In this document: in pieces, positions 34,701-47,400 of the stretch
Numbering within the stretch: position 1 is the first letter of the stretch
How the letters are laid out: every line of letters starts with the position of its first letter
NCBI GenBank assembly: GCA_030142905.1
Contig: JASJOG010000002.1
Coordinates: 6,928,501 to 6,992,500 of the forward strand
Origin: Heliopora coerulea
Lineage: Eukaryota; Cnidaria; Anthozoa; Scleralcyonacea; Helioporidae
DNA: 64,000 nt
Reading direction: 5' to 3'
Translations under genes and position numbers: made by a program
Notes under the pieces: model-generated
Told to the model about the DNA's origin: nothing
Database searches by the model: none
The model's input: the letters and a program-made list of their open reading frames with translations, nothing else

Positions 34701-37700
34701 TTGAGAGCTTGGATGTATGGTAAGATAGATGAATGATCTCAGAAATTATTTTCTGAGTACAGAGCTTAAAGATCATTCATCTATCTTAACCTATATCCAA
34801 GCTCTCAAATTTCTAAAATCATAAATTGCCTTCATCATTATTAATATATAGTGGCTTCCGCTTAGGTCGCACATATATATATCGAACTTGCACCTTAGCT
34901 CACCATTTGAGTCTCGGTAGATCAATGGTTAGAGCGTCTCACCGGTCAGTGTCTTGCTCCCCAGTCTAGCAGTGTGGAACACTATGTCTTTCAATTTCCA
35001 TAAGTAGAAAGATAATTCTGTTTGTACATCTGGCGTAGCCAGCCCATTGGTTTTAGGCGGGTACAGGCACGTAACGGTGAATTTAGGGAGGGAGAGTGAC
35101 ATCTTAGCGTGAAGCGCGGGTTTTGTGGGAGGTACGGAGACACAGCCGCCAGGACGTTTCTGAATTGTTGGACCCTGAAATGGCATTACTTGCATTTTTA
35201 GAGCAACTTTGCCCAGTTCTGACCTAGCTGTTCCTCAGGAATCCATACAAGACACTGTTATGAGATTACAAGCGTTGCACATCAAGTTTATAAATTGTAA
35301 TCGGTACTAATAAATTAGACAAGCAAAATATGTTCCCTGGTCAGATATTTTATTATTGAGCTTTCGACCACCATAATAAAATATCTGATCAGAGAAAGCA
35401 TTTGACCTGTCTAATCATATCTTTACTTGATCGCGCTTCGTCCATATTTTTAGGTACTAATAGAGTGGGATATTGTTATAAATATGACGACCCAGCAAAT
35501 GGTTTTAAGTAAAGACATAATGCACACATAATATATGTAAAATCTTTAATGCTTACTTTTCGTTACTTAGTAACATTTTCAGAGTGAATATTTACAACGT
35601 AGAAATGGCTTAAACACTTGAGCTGTTACAAAATTAGAAAGTGACCAGATGGGACAAAGCAAGGTGACAGGAATCAGTTTTCATTCAGGAGTCAGTCACT
35701 TCGTATGTTGGCGAAACTTGCCGACACTTACATACTAGGATCTCAGAACACATGGGTATTTCGGCCAACACCAGCAAAGTAGTTTCAACAAGCACACTCT
35801 CCAGTGTCTTATCACACCGGAAACAAGCCGGTCAATGTTTCTTTTCACAATTTTTCTGTCTTGACCTCCGGTGCCTCTCAACTCGATGTTTTAATCCGAG
35901 AAGGCCCACTCATTTCTAAACTCCAACCTTCTCTCAATGCTAACATTCGATCTTTTCCTTTGACACTGTTTTGATAACTTTTTTTTTTCTTAATATTTTT
36001 CTTCCTCTCATCACCATCTGTCAATTTCCGTTCCCACGTCGTTGCGTGTCTTTGACTCCTGTCACCTTGCTTTGTCCCATCCTGTCACTTTCTAATTTTG
36101 TAACAGTTCAGCTATTTAAGCCATTTCTACGTTGTAAATATTCACTCTGAAGATGTTGCTAAGTAAGTAAAGAAACGTCAGCATTAAAGGTTTTACATAT
36201 ATTATGTGTGCATTAATTCTTTACTTAAAACCATTTGCTGGGTCATATTTATAGCAATATCCTACTCTATTAGTACTTAAAAATATGGATGAAGCGCGAT
36301 CAAGTAAAGATATTAGACAGGTCAAATGCTTTCTCTGATCAGATACAGGTATTTTATTATGGTGGTCGAAAGCTCGATAATAAAATATCTGACCAGGGAA
36401 CATATTTTGCTTGTCTAATCTATTAGTACCGATTATAATTCATAAACTTGATGTGCAACACTTGTAATTTCACTAATAGTGTCTTGTGTGGATTCCTGAG
36501 GAACAGCTAGGTCAGAACTGGGCAAAGTTGCTCTAAAAATGCAAGCAATGCCATTTCAGGGCCCAGCAATTCAGAATTTGCTGGATCATCATATTTATAA
36601 CAAGACTTTGTTTTCGGCCTGGCACCTCGATCGCAACGATTTTGGTTAACAGAGTGGGATATCCACTGACGTCATTCACCTGCATGATTGGCTGGGCACG
36701 TGCCCGGCCAGGCCCAGTCTTGGTTGTGGCAGCTCCACCCATCATCCAGTGACATTTGCTCTGCCATGCTCATTTTCAATATGCTACTAGTGTAGAGACT
36801 CCTGAGTGATAAACTTTATTCTTTAAGACCAATAACGGACAGTTTTCAGGTGGAAGAAAGGTTCGAAATGCCTCCCAGGGTGGACAGGTGATGCCTGATC
36901 AACGGATTCGGATAATGAAATTTGAATATGTCACTGTAACAAAAGCAACTTGTGTTCCAAAAATAACGAACTCTTTGTCGTAAAAGTCTTTCTGCACTGA
37001 GTGACCGATACCTCTCTAAAACGGACAGCAAGAGCGATCACGAAGATGCTCGTCTTAAGGGCTGTTTACACGGGCAATTTTTGCTGCGAGTTTTAGCGTC
37101 CTGACACATGCGATCAAGTGGGTTGACTTGTGGATCATATGTGCAAAGCCATACGGTACACTACTTTTGTGAGTTGTTTATTCAATCGCATGCTTCAGGA
37201 TGAGAAAAATTGCAAGAATCGCCCGTGTAAACAGCTTTCTAGAGGAGGTTCACTGTAATTAAAACTGCAATTCAACTGAAACTCTTAATATTCATTATTC
37301 GTCATGCGAAGTAAATTTATACCAAAGAATATGTCATTCGAAAGAAATACGAGAAATTGTGGGTAGCTTATCTTTGTGACTGTGTGCGGGACATGTTATT
37401 TGAAAACATGAATTGGTTGCATAAAGCATGCAAATCAATACGTGTACAAAGTGTTGAACTGACTGACCATTCTCGCAAATACTTCAGAAACCTCAGCCTA
37501 GTCTCACACCTGGGAGAAATGACTATCGTCAATTGACAAAACGTGTCGAAAAGATAAGGATCAACTATTTAAGGGAAATGAAGGCTCCCACACGCGCTAG
37601 GTTCTCACTGAAGTCAGATATATATTTTGGAAATGTGCGAGTTTGGAGATATCTTGAAGTAACATTTCAAACACGAGTTGGTGTTCTTCCTCCGATTTCT

Positions 37701-40700
37701 AAATACAGAGAAACGAGTTTAAAAACGAGGCGAAGCGGGGCTTTTATAACGAGTATATTCAAACGGACTAGTATTTTAGGCGAAATCTTCCTCCGATTTC
37801 TAAATACTGATTAATTATGTATTTCTCTTGCTTTTCCTTTATGAATTATTAATGAGTTTGAGAATGATAGATGAACGTTCGTCAAGCTCTATCCTCAGAA
37901 AGACGATTTCTGAGACCCAGACGGGGGTCGAACCCGCAACCTTCTGATGACCGGTGAGACGCTTTAACCATTGAGCTACCAAGACTCAGATGGTGAACTA
38001 AATTGCGATCGCCGCCTGGGGCTCAGAAATCGTTTTTCTGAGGACAGAGCTTGACAAATGTTCATCTATCCTTCAAGATATCTCCAAGCTTCCATATTTC
38101 AAAAATATGTATGTCATCAATAACATTATTATCATATAGTGGCTTCCACTCAGATCGCACGTAGGTCGAACTTGCACCTTCTCTTACCATTGGTAGTTCA
38201 GTGGTTAGAGCGTCTCACCGGTCATCCGAAGGTTGCGAGTACGATCCCCGTCTGCGGCTCAGACATCGTTTTTCTGAGGTTACAGCTTGACGATTGTTCA
38301 TCTATTATTCATGAAGTGATATAGTTGCGGAGTGGTGCATATTCTTAAAATATTTCTTTTTAAAAAAGGGAGGACGTAGGTTTACCGTCATCGCGGGTTG
38401 ATTTAACCCCAATCCAAGGTCTGACCTTAATCCTAACCCTAATCCTATTCTGAGTTTCCCCTACAAAGATGATATTCATTCTGTTTAAGCACAGTTTGTC
38501 AATTGATGGTATTCATCTTTTCGGATGTGAGACTGGGTTAGAAATCTATGTAACGTTAATTACGTGATTGTTGAAGTTGATCTTCTTGGTTGGTCTGACA
38601 TTGATTTAAAAAATGTGATGAACCGACGTTATTTTTCATCACTTTTTCAACCACGATGTTTGGTATCCTTCAAACAGTGGCTTTTCTAGGTTGTTAGTGT
38701 AAAGAGAAAGTACATAGATATAATAATCGACCCAATATATCATAGAACAATCCTGTAGCCACTTTATCCTCGCAAAATGAGATCGTGGGCTGGACTGCCT
38801 ACGGATGGCCGTACAGCATTGTTCGGGGAGTGCAGCCCCACATTGTGAGCGTCATACTGACCTTTTAAGCTGAAGACCTACATCAGCATGAGTTGTGTGG
38901 CAGTAAAAACAAGAAAAGCTTACATCTGGAAAAGCTGCAAATTAAGGTGACCAACCAAATACAGGAAAGCTAATCCGAATGGATAATAAACTCGTGAACC
39001 TGAAAAGTAACCTGTTGTGTTTTATCTTATATCAACAGAGTAGGGGAGGAACTGGCAGTCAAAAGTGACCACCAGTATTCGAGCGGTCGTGTAACAATCG
39101 GAAATTGCCGATTTCCGATTTTTCCATTTCATTATTGGCCGTTTCCAATTCCTCTCATATCTCGCGTTTCTAATACACTGCCACGTTGTTACTTGAAGCG
39201 CTGAATACAATCCTTGCAATCGAAGAACGCCTCGTGTTCTCGTGCAACAGCATTGTCGTCTCTTGTTCTTTCAACCGCTTGCTCATTTATTGTCTCATTC
39301 GTCTCCGTTATGATTCCAGCGATATTATATGATTTGAAACTCCCCAAATTAGCGCCCTATAAGCAACAAAATGTTATTGAGGGAGCGAGGCTGTGTGTCT
39401 GAAATTTCTCAAAAAATAGGTTTTTCACACTCTGAGATTATGGATAATCTCCTGGATTCCAATTATGTACCGATTACTGCCATAATCAGCAGGATTCCAG
39501 TTGTCAAACCGATTAGCGACCGAACGGTAGTGATAACAAATAGGATAACTTGGGAAGTGACAGTTTGTTGAAAAGGGCGTTGTAATACCAAGTGTAAGAA
39601 AACAAACATACGTATATGCATTCATATATAATTTTTAGTCAAACAGCCTCTTCCCTTCATACTGATTCGTACACTGGGCAGTACCGCCGAGAAAGAGGGG
39701 GGTAATGGGGTCAAATTGACCCACTCCCGGAAGAAATAAGGAGTCCTGGAAGAAGTCGAGGGGCCCGGTTGACCGAATTGTACAATTTTGAAGTCATATT
39801 TTTTTTTCTCTGAAATAAATAAATAAATAAATAAATAACTCGCCCCTCCCCCCCAAAAAAACCCCAAAAAAAACAAACAATATGCTCATGTGCCATGTGC
39901 CATGTGCCAGTGATTGTAAATGAAATTAAACAAGACTATATGACCATTTTTGCTTTCCAATTTGGCGACTTCTGTGTTCCAGACACGAAAAGAGAAATGA
40001 TTTTATATTACACGACGTTTACTTCATGTGACGTCGATGTCCGTGGTTTCACTTAAAGTAGCACTTTCGAGTATTGACAGTATGGATTCATCATCCATGG
40101 AATACTAAATTAACTAGTTACGAACCAACGTTAGTAAACCTGATATAAAAGTTCCAGCTTGGTATCGCCTGTATTTATTAAATTGAACTTGGAATAGCTT
40201 TACTGTTTTGTTAAGGCATTTGTGTATTACCGTGAATTCGTTGGACAATTAAAAGTCCCATGAAAAATTCCGAAAATTAAAGAATACAAAGCTTCATTCT
40301 GCCCGATAGTTAGGGAAGTCAGTCACATTGATTTCCGACAGTAGGGGTTCCACCAACTTTTATGCCTCTACCCCAGGGCCACAGCTGTAATTAATGTTGT
40401 TAATTACTTCGTCACTCGTTCGCACAGTAACTCAGCTCACTACCTGTAGTAACTGGAAAAGGCAACCATCCTGGGAGATGTATTTTGGATTACGATTATC
40501 AGACGATCTTTTCTACAGTTTTTCATACCGTAGTACATTTCAACATACCAGTCTCTGTGGCTGAAAATACATGACTTTGACTCTACCAGTAACGAAAATC
40601 CTGACTACTCCTACTGGTAATATTCTGTTTGTTTAAAACTGATGAATCTCCTCCTGAAAAAGTTCAAGTTATTTCACTTACTGCCCAGGTCAATTTAGTG

Positions 40701-43700
40701 ATGAAGCTAAGCTCCAGGATATCTTTCCAATAAATATAATAAAGTAATATGGCTGTTGTAAATTTAAGGTGACATTCTTTATATATGAAGTATGCAATCA
40801 TATGTCCACGTACTTACGACAATTTTTATGTAGTATTAAGCTTTGAAATACTACGGAAACTCAAACGAGAAACTGACAGAGATCCTAAGTTAAGTATTTT
40901 TAAATTTCTGAACTACTTTATCATTTCATGCAGAACCTGCATTGCATTTCCAACAGGAATGGGAAGTTTCCCGCTCTAAATCTTCGCCCCTGCCCAAAGA
41001 TGTTGGTTATTTGATGACGAGGATCGACACAGCTAAAAGTGTTTAAAAATGTTATGTATCATTTTGCATTCATAACTCGTACTATAAGAAGAAAAAGAAC
41101 ACCGAAATTCTGAGTGGTAACGTGCTCCATTTGTGTTCTTTTTTCTGACAGTTAGCAGCACGACAGCAGCCGTCTGAATATCACGTGAGAATTATGGAAG
41201 GTTCAATGCACGAACAAAATCTTGTAGAGCAAGAAACTGAACAAGATGAGTCGGAGGAATCTCAGACGTTTGTTAGGTACAGGGATGATGAGAAGGAAAA
41301 AAGATCACCACAAGTGAAGGTTTGCTACGCTGTAATGTTGTCCATTCTTAAAATGTGCTTATGACATGGGAAAGTTTTTAAGCACAAGGGGGAAGACGGC
41401 TCCCAAACAGTGGAGAGGGAGCTAATGGCAGTGGGATGTATTGCTAAATCATAATTTCCTCTCTCACTTTCAGTTGCCTCTTTATTTTTTTTATCTGGTG
41501 TAGACCATACACTTTCCGCTGTTGATCTATTGTTAGAGAGGAAAACCGCGCAAAACGCGAGTTTTCTGATTGCAAGGGAACACAAGCGAACTTTTCGTGA
41601 CATGTCCATGGATGCTTCTCCACAATTTTAGTTTCCTTTACTAGTTTCTTCTGCGACTTTTTCCACTTGATGTTGTACCATATTCCCTCCAGATGTGCAG
41701 GTTCACTTATGACTGCTGCTCAAATGTTGCATTTTTCGACAGGAATGAGGCTCTAGTCCCCCAACTTTAAGAGTGGAGGGGCTTAAACCCATCTTACCCC
41801 GGTAAATAACTGTCCCTAAAGCACTAGAACATTGGTGCTTCCGTGGAGACTTCCGTTCATAACCACGACTTAATCAAACACCCTTCTTTATTAAGTAAAA
41901 GACTGGTGACTCGACAGTTGAGGTAAGAATAAAGTTATCCGATGTCGCCCCATAAAAACCACGCAGCTCAGCCCTGCTAGTGCGATAACTAAATATTGTG
42001 CCTCAATTATAGTTAATTATTAAATGGCTGGCGCTACTTCCGGTGAAATGGAGTGTCTTGATTGGCTCTGACTGGCAGTCATTCCTTTCCCGTAGTGAAC
42101 CGGTCCATCGTGGGATCTGCATGGTTTGCATCAGCAAAAGTACTTCGTGTTTTGTTTTTTTATTCGTCCGCTTTTCTGATTGAAGACATCGAGGAAAATA
42201 TTTAACCAAGTCATAGGTGGTTTGTCTTTGGTTAATCTGAAGAAAAGCGTAGCTGAATCTCGTTCGTTTGTCTTCAAAGCAATTAGGAAATTTTCCCGCT
42301 AAAACTTGCCGGTCTGTAGGAAACGATTGTTGCATGTAAAGCCCTACTTTATTAGCATTTTTTTTACTTAGGTGTCTAAATTATTGGTTTTACTTGGGGA
42401 TTTGCAGCAAATTGATATTTCTTTGTATTCTGTGCCTACAAAAGGGCTTGACGACTAACTCTTTATCATGCTGTACGAACGTAACGTTTTCATCAGTATA
42501 CTTTGCTTGTTTAAAACAATCCATATAATAAACATTTGATTAACCTCGTCAGGTTGGTCATTACTAGAAAATGTCAGACCTGGGTCTTGACAGTACGGAC
42601 GGAGCCCGGACGGCGCGCTCCGTACATAAAAGACCTCGGTCTGATACTTTCCCGTAATGATCGCGGTCTCGGTTAATTAGCAGTTAATAGGGACCTTAAG
42701 CATTGCAAATTTTTAATGTACCGGACGTTTTCCAATAGCCGAGCAATCCTTAGTTGAGAAAAACATTACCTTGTGTAACGTTCTCACTTACATGGCTTTA
42801 AGCATTGCGTAACCTTTACAACCTGGACCGTAGCCGGAAATTTTCTTTGTTTATATGAGTACAATTTTTTTTTGATGAGTGGTCATGACTTCATTCAAAG
42901 AAACCCAGAACATGGTCTTATCTTTCCATTAAAATTTAATCACTGAAGACGAGTTTTTGTTGTCGTACGACATAAATAACTCAAAAAACTTATTTTTTTC
43001 TCACACCGACTACGACCGATTTAACATTGAAAACGTTGATGAAGCTGAATGTCTACGTAGGATATACGTCGTCTTGCAGACGCTTTACAGTTACCAGAGA
43101 AACTAACTTGCTACCAGAGGATTCAAGCAGACAAAATTGAAGGACTGTGCATAGTCTTAAAGAGGCTTGCATATCCCTGCAGGTACAGCGATATGATTCA
43201 CCGATTTGGTCGCTCGGTACCTAAGCTGAGTATGATCTCAAATGAAGTAATTAAGTGTATATATCAGTAACATCATCAGAGAATAATTCAATGGAATCAC
43301 GATTTGCTCAGCCCTGCAGCTCTTCAACATTATGCCAACACTATTGCATTATGCAACACTATGCCAACACTATTGTCTAACTGCTTTGCATTCGTGGACG
43401 GTACTATTCGTCCTATTTGTCGGCCAGGACAGCACCAAAAAGTTGTTTACAATGGTCATAAGCGCTGCACGCGCATTAAAATTTCAATCAGTTACTCTTC
43501 CAAATGGAATTCGTGCTCATCTTTATGGCCTAGCAGGAAAGTAAATGCAACTCATTTAAAAGTCTTTTTATCTTATAAAGAATGCACATGTATTTTAATA
43601 TGAAGCTTTTTAAAAATCTTGCTATCATACTTGTCACTGTCAAGTAATTTAGCTGTGCAGTCCCTCAATAAACCTACGACATTAATTTTCTTATTACAAA

Positions 43701-44408
43701 ATTACAACTTCGTTTAAATTATTTTGTTTTGAGAACTTCTATTGCCATATTACTTCAATCTATGGTAATTCAATATTATTTCAATCACTGTATTTGAATT
43801 CTTACATATACAGAAGAAAAAAAAAGATTCTGCCATGCTGAAAGATTCAGGACTACTTGAATTACTGGAAAGAAATGCTTTCTCTGATATGGGTACCCCC
43901 ATGTGTATTTTTGGTGATCAGCATACCGTGGTCATATACAGGCACCATTCCGCATCAATCACCTCACACCAGATACGGTAGCTTTTGACAAAGCCATGAG
44001 TGCAGTTCATGCATCTGTTGAGTGGATTTTTGGAGACATTGGTTCATTTAAATTTCTTGATTTCAAAAAAAGATCTGAAAGTTGATTTAAGTTATGTAGG
44101 CAAGCATTATATTGTTAGTTCGCTTTTGAGAAATGCATTGACTTGCATGTATGGGAATAGTACTGTCACTTTTTTGAACTTCAATCCACCTTCACTGGAG
44201 GAACATTTTAATAAGCCATTTAAATAAAACATTTTAATAAGCCATAAAACATTTGTTTATAAATATTAATTTATCATGATTTATATATCAATAGTTATAA
44301 AATATTTCATGTGTAAAGAACTCTTTAATCGAATGCATTTTTTAAAAATGTAATTTCTAACACCATTGATTGTAATATGAGTGTAAATATAAATATATAT
44401 ATATATAT

Positions 44409-44449
<41 letters not shown>

Positions 44450-47400
44450 CCCACACTCCCACACCTGGGCGTGTGGGCGTGGAACAATGGGGGATATATA
44501 TATATATATATATGTATACAGCAAATTGCAGAAAACATATCAAGACCATTGTATCTCAATTTTATTCTCACTTCAACGGTCAGTGAAGATATGCTATGTG
44601 TTTTCTGATACATTCTTTGGCCAGTCTAATGTATTAAGGTTGATTAAAGTGTTCATAGTTGCAGATTTACCTATATATGTTTTTTTTACAATATGTTTAG
44701 GTTTGCCAAAATTTATGCAATTTGCTGTATATATATATATATATATCAAATTGCATACATTTTGAAAAACATAAATATCCTACTGCAAAAAGCATGTATA
44801 GGTAAATCTGTAACTGAATACTTCAATCAACCTTAGTACAATAAAGTGGCCAATGAACGTGCCAAAAAGCACATACCATATCTTCACTCACTGTTGAAGT
44901 GAGAATAAAATGAAGATACAAAGCTCTTGATATGTTTATATGTTGATATCTTTTGTGCCATAATTTTTGCAATTTGCTGTATATTTCCAATTTGCTACTA
45001 TTTCCAATATAATATATACATATATATTATATTGGAAATAAACTTTTCAAACAAGCTATGTTTCGAAAAAGTAGCAAAAGTTAAATTCATATAGATTAAA
45101 CACTCAATTTACTCTGGTGTTCAGTTAGTCTGACTTGTCCTTTCTCTTAAGAATTGCAACTAAAAGTTGAGTTTGCTGCTGCTGTTGTTGATTTAGCATC
45201 ATTTGAAATTGCTGTATCTGCTGCTGTTGTAGTTGTTGTTGCTGAATGAGAATTTTCATGAACTCTTGGTGTTGCTGCTCCATTTTTAACTGCTTATCCA
45301 TTTCAATTTGTTGCATTCTGCTATTCAATTCCAACTCTTTTTGTTCACTTTCAGCTCTTTTCTGCAATAAAGTTTCTAAGCCCTTAGATCTTTTTTTCTT
45401 ACATGGTTCTACTTGTACGTCTTGAGGCTTTTTAATAGATTCATTCAGTGTCTCCATTGCATTTAGTCGTATGTTGTTTGCTTGCTCCTTCTCTTTCTCT
45501 AGCTTTTTTCAAATTTTCTCATCTTCTACAGCAGTCAAATTTATGTTTGCGTCCATTTTCTTTTTCTTACATCCTCATTTTTTTGCGAAACTTTTCGAGC
45601 AAAATTGCTAAATGCTCTCGAATAGACCTCTTGTCTACTTTAAATGACTGGTTTTCCAGTTCATTTAAATTATCCGCGACGTTGTGCCACATCTGAGCCC
45701 TTTGGACTGTTCTTTCTTTGGCCTTGTACGGCTCCGTAACAAGAACTTCTCTGCAGAGAAGTAAATCTTTTTCAGTCGTCCACAACGTCCTTAATCTGTA
45801 CAAATTCAAAACAAAAAACAAAACACAAACTAAAACAAAAATCGTCAACATTAAGAAACTGGAGGTAATGTTTACCAGGGGGATAGTGATAAATATTTAA
45901 TATCACTTGCTTGAAAAGCTGTGCGGTTCAACATGCCCGAGACCCGTGAAAGTAGAAACAGTTTTCAGAAACAAATTGTTCTCAAATTATTGCAGTATGA
46001 AGCGTATAGTAAGTTCTTAGGTTTTACTTACGGATGTTTCAAAATTGCATTCGGTGTAGTGTCTTTTGCCTCTTCTTCTTCCATTTTTTTGGGCGTTTTC
46101 AACAAAACGTTAAAAAGCTGGAACAACGTCCGGAACGCTACTGCTAAACCGTAACCCAAATACTTGACATGCGTATTATCTCCAAAACACATCGCTTACT
46201 TCCGGGTTAACGTCCGATACGTAAAAATTTGCGTTGCTTAAGGTCCCTGTTAATCACAGAAGACTGTCTGTCGTAAAATGCAATTTAGAGGAAAAAAGGT
46301 ATGATAAAATTACATAGGATAAAACAAAAAGTTTTAAGTTTAACATTCTCTGAATTCAATTTTACAGTGGTGGAGTAGATGTTATGGTAATTTACGATAA
46401 TTTACGGATAATGTACCACAATGTCTCCACAGTTTTTGCTATTTTATCTCGTTTTGAATTGAGATGATGTGAAATTTTAAGTGACTGGAAGCAATATATG
46501 TAATAGACGGAATGAAACAGTATTTCAAAAATGGGCTAGTTTCACCCCCCACGTGATCTGAAGTTAAGCTTCACTGCGATTGGTTGATTAGCGTATGAGG
46601 GCAAAATAAACCACAACACTGAATCAGGAATAAGCTGTGTAAGTCGACTAAGAGTTATGGTAAATAGTTGCGCTGATCCTTTTTGCCCCAATCGCTACAA
46701 GCCTGGTTCGGGTATTCATTTTTTTTATAATTTGCCAATTAGTAAGCCGCGTTTGTTGAAGAAATGGCTTGATCGAATTCGTTGCGAAAGCATACCGGTC
46801 AAGAAGTACACCCATGTGTCTAGTGCGCATTGCAGTGGGAAGCCAAAAAGGATAGGTCCAAACGATATCCCCCGCATCTTTGCTTGGTCTAAACCGACAA
46901 CTCCCAGACCTACAAAAGGAAGATTAACATCATCTTTTCGAGCTAATGACGATGATACTGCCGAGACAGTTGCGACCGACCCGAGTACCAACCTTGTTTC
47001 TGAAGAGGATAGTACGGAGGCAGACGTAAGTTCGGAACTGGCTTATTATTTGCGTTTGCTTGCCGACACAGCCCTCGACGAATCTCCATCAGGAACTCAA
47101 AGACATAGTGAACATGCACTTGATTACAGTGCTGACTCAAATCTGGCCTTGAGCTTCTTACACAAGCTTGTTTTCTGCATGGTGCTTCACTGCTTTCACA
47201 GAACAGCGAGGAACTAGTACGTCAACAAAGCGGCAACAATTATATTAAATTCCTTGAAAAGGAATTTAATGATCTTAAAGCCAAGGAACTCAACTCGAAT
47301 AATGTAACATTCGATGAAAAGAAACTAATGTTCCACACTGGTTTTACAAGTCCAAAATTATTTGAAATTTGTTTCTTTTACGTTTCAGAAGGGCAAATAA

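Larger units (their letters stand above)
35159..36576. repeat. 1.4-kb composite inverted repeat with Penelope piece in the loop
   Basis: Arms 35,159-35,677 and about 36,050-36,576 are reverse complements with scattered differences. From outside in, each arm holds part of the 9,417-type element, then a TTAGACAAGCAAAATATGTT block with its own small hairpin (GGTCAGATATTTTATTATTG and its inverse), then a Penelope terminal arm with a hammerhead-like motif. The ~370-bp loop carries a Penelope GIY-YIG fragment. Confidence 0.8.
42688..46249. mobile_element. PIF/Harbinger DNA transposon
   Basis: The ends TAGGGACCTTAAGCATTGCA and (complement of the right end) CAGGGACCTTAAGCAACGCA form a ~42-bp inverted terminal repeat with a few mismatches. 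TTAA occurs on both sides (42,684-42,687; 46,250-46,253), consistent with the TTA/TAA duplication of this superfamily. It has the two hallmark genes: a DDE nuclease (+) and a Myb/SANT-like protein (-), converging. It lies in HDAC intron 4. An AT microsatellite (44,391-44,446 and around) and AT-rich palindromes separate the genes. Confidence 0.9.

Noticed and set aside
37533..37814. 93-codon + strand frame
   Set aside because: No motif; similar words (CTCCGATTTCTAAATAC) repeat within it, suggesting repeat sequence.
44281..44613. 110-codon frame rich in Ile/Tyr
   Set aside because: It reads straight through the (AT)n microsatellite; the repetitive residues are an artefact.
45796..45851. Hydrophobic N-terminus (MLTIFVLVCVLFFVLN) before the SANT domain, like a signal anchor
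   Set aside because: It precedes a good acceptor (TGTACAG) and the spliced exon 1 at 46,032-46,084 joins in phase, so it is intron.
46725..46991. 88-codon - strand frame
   Set aside because: Antisense of the THAP region of the transposase.
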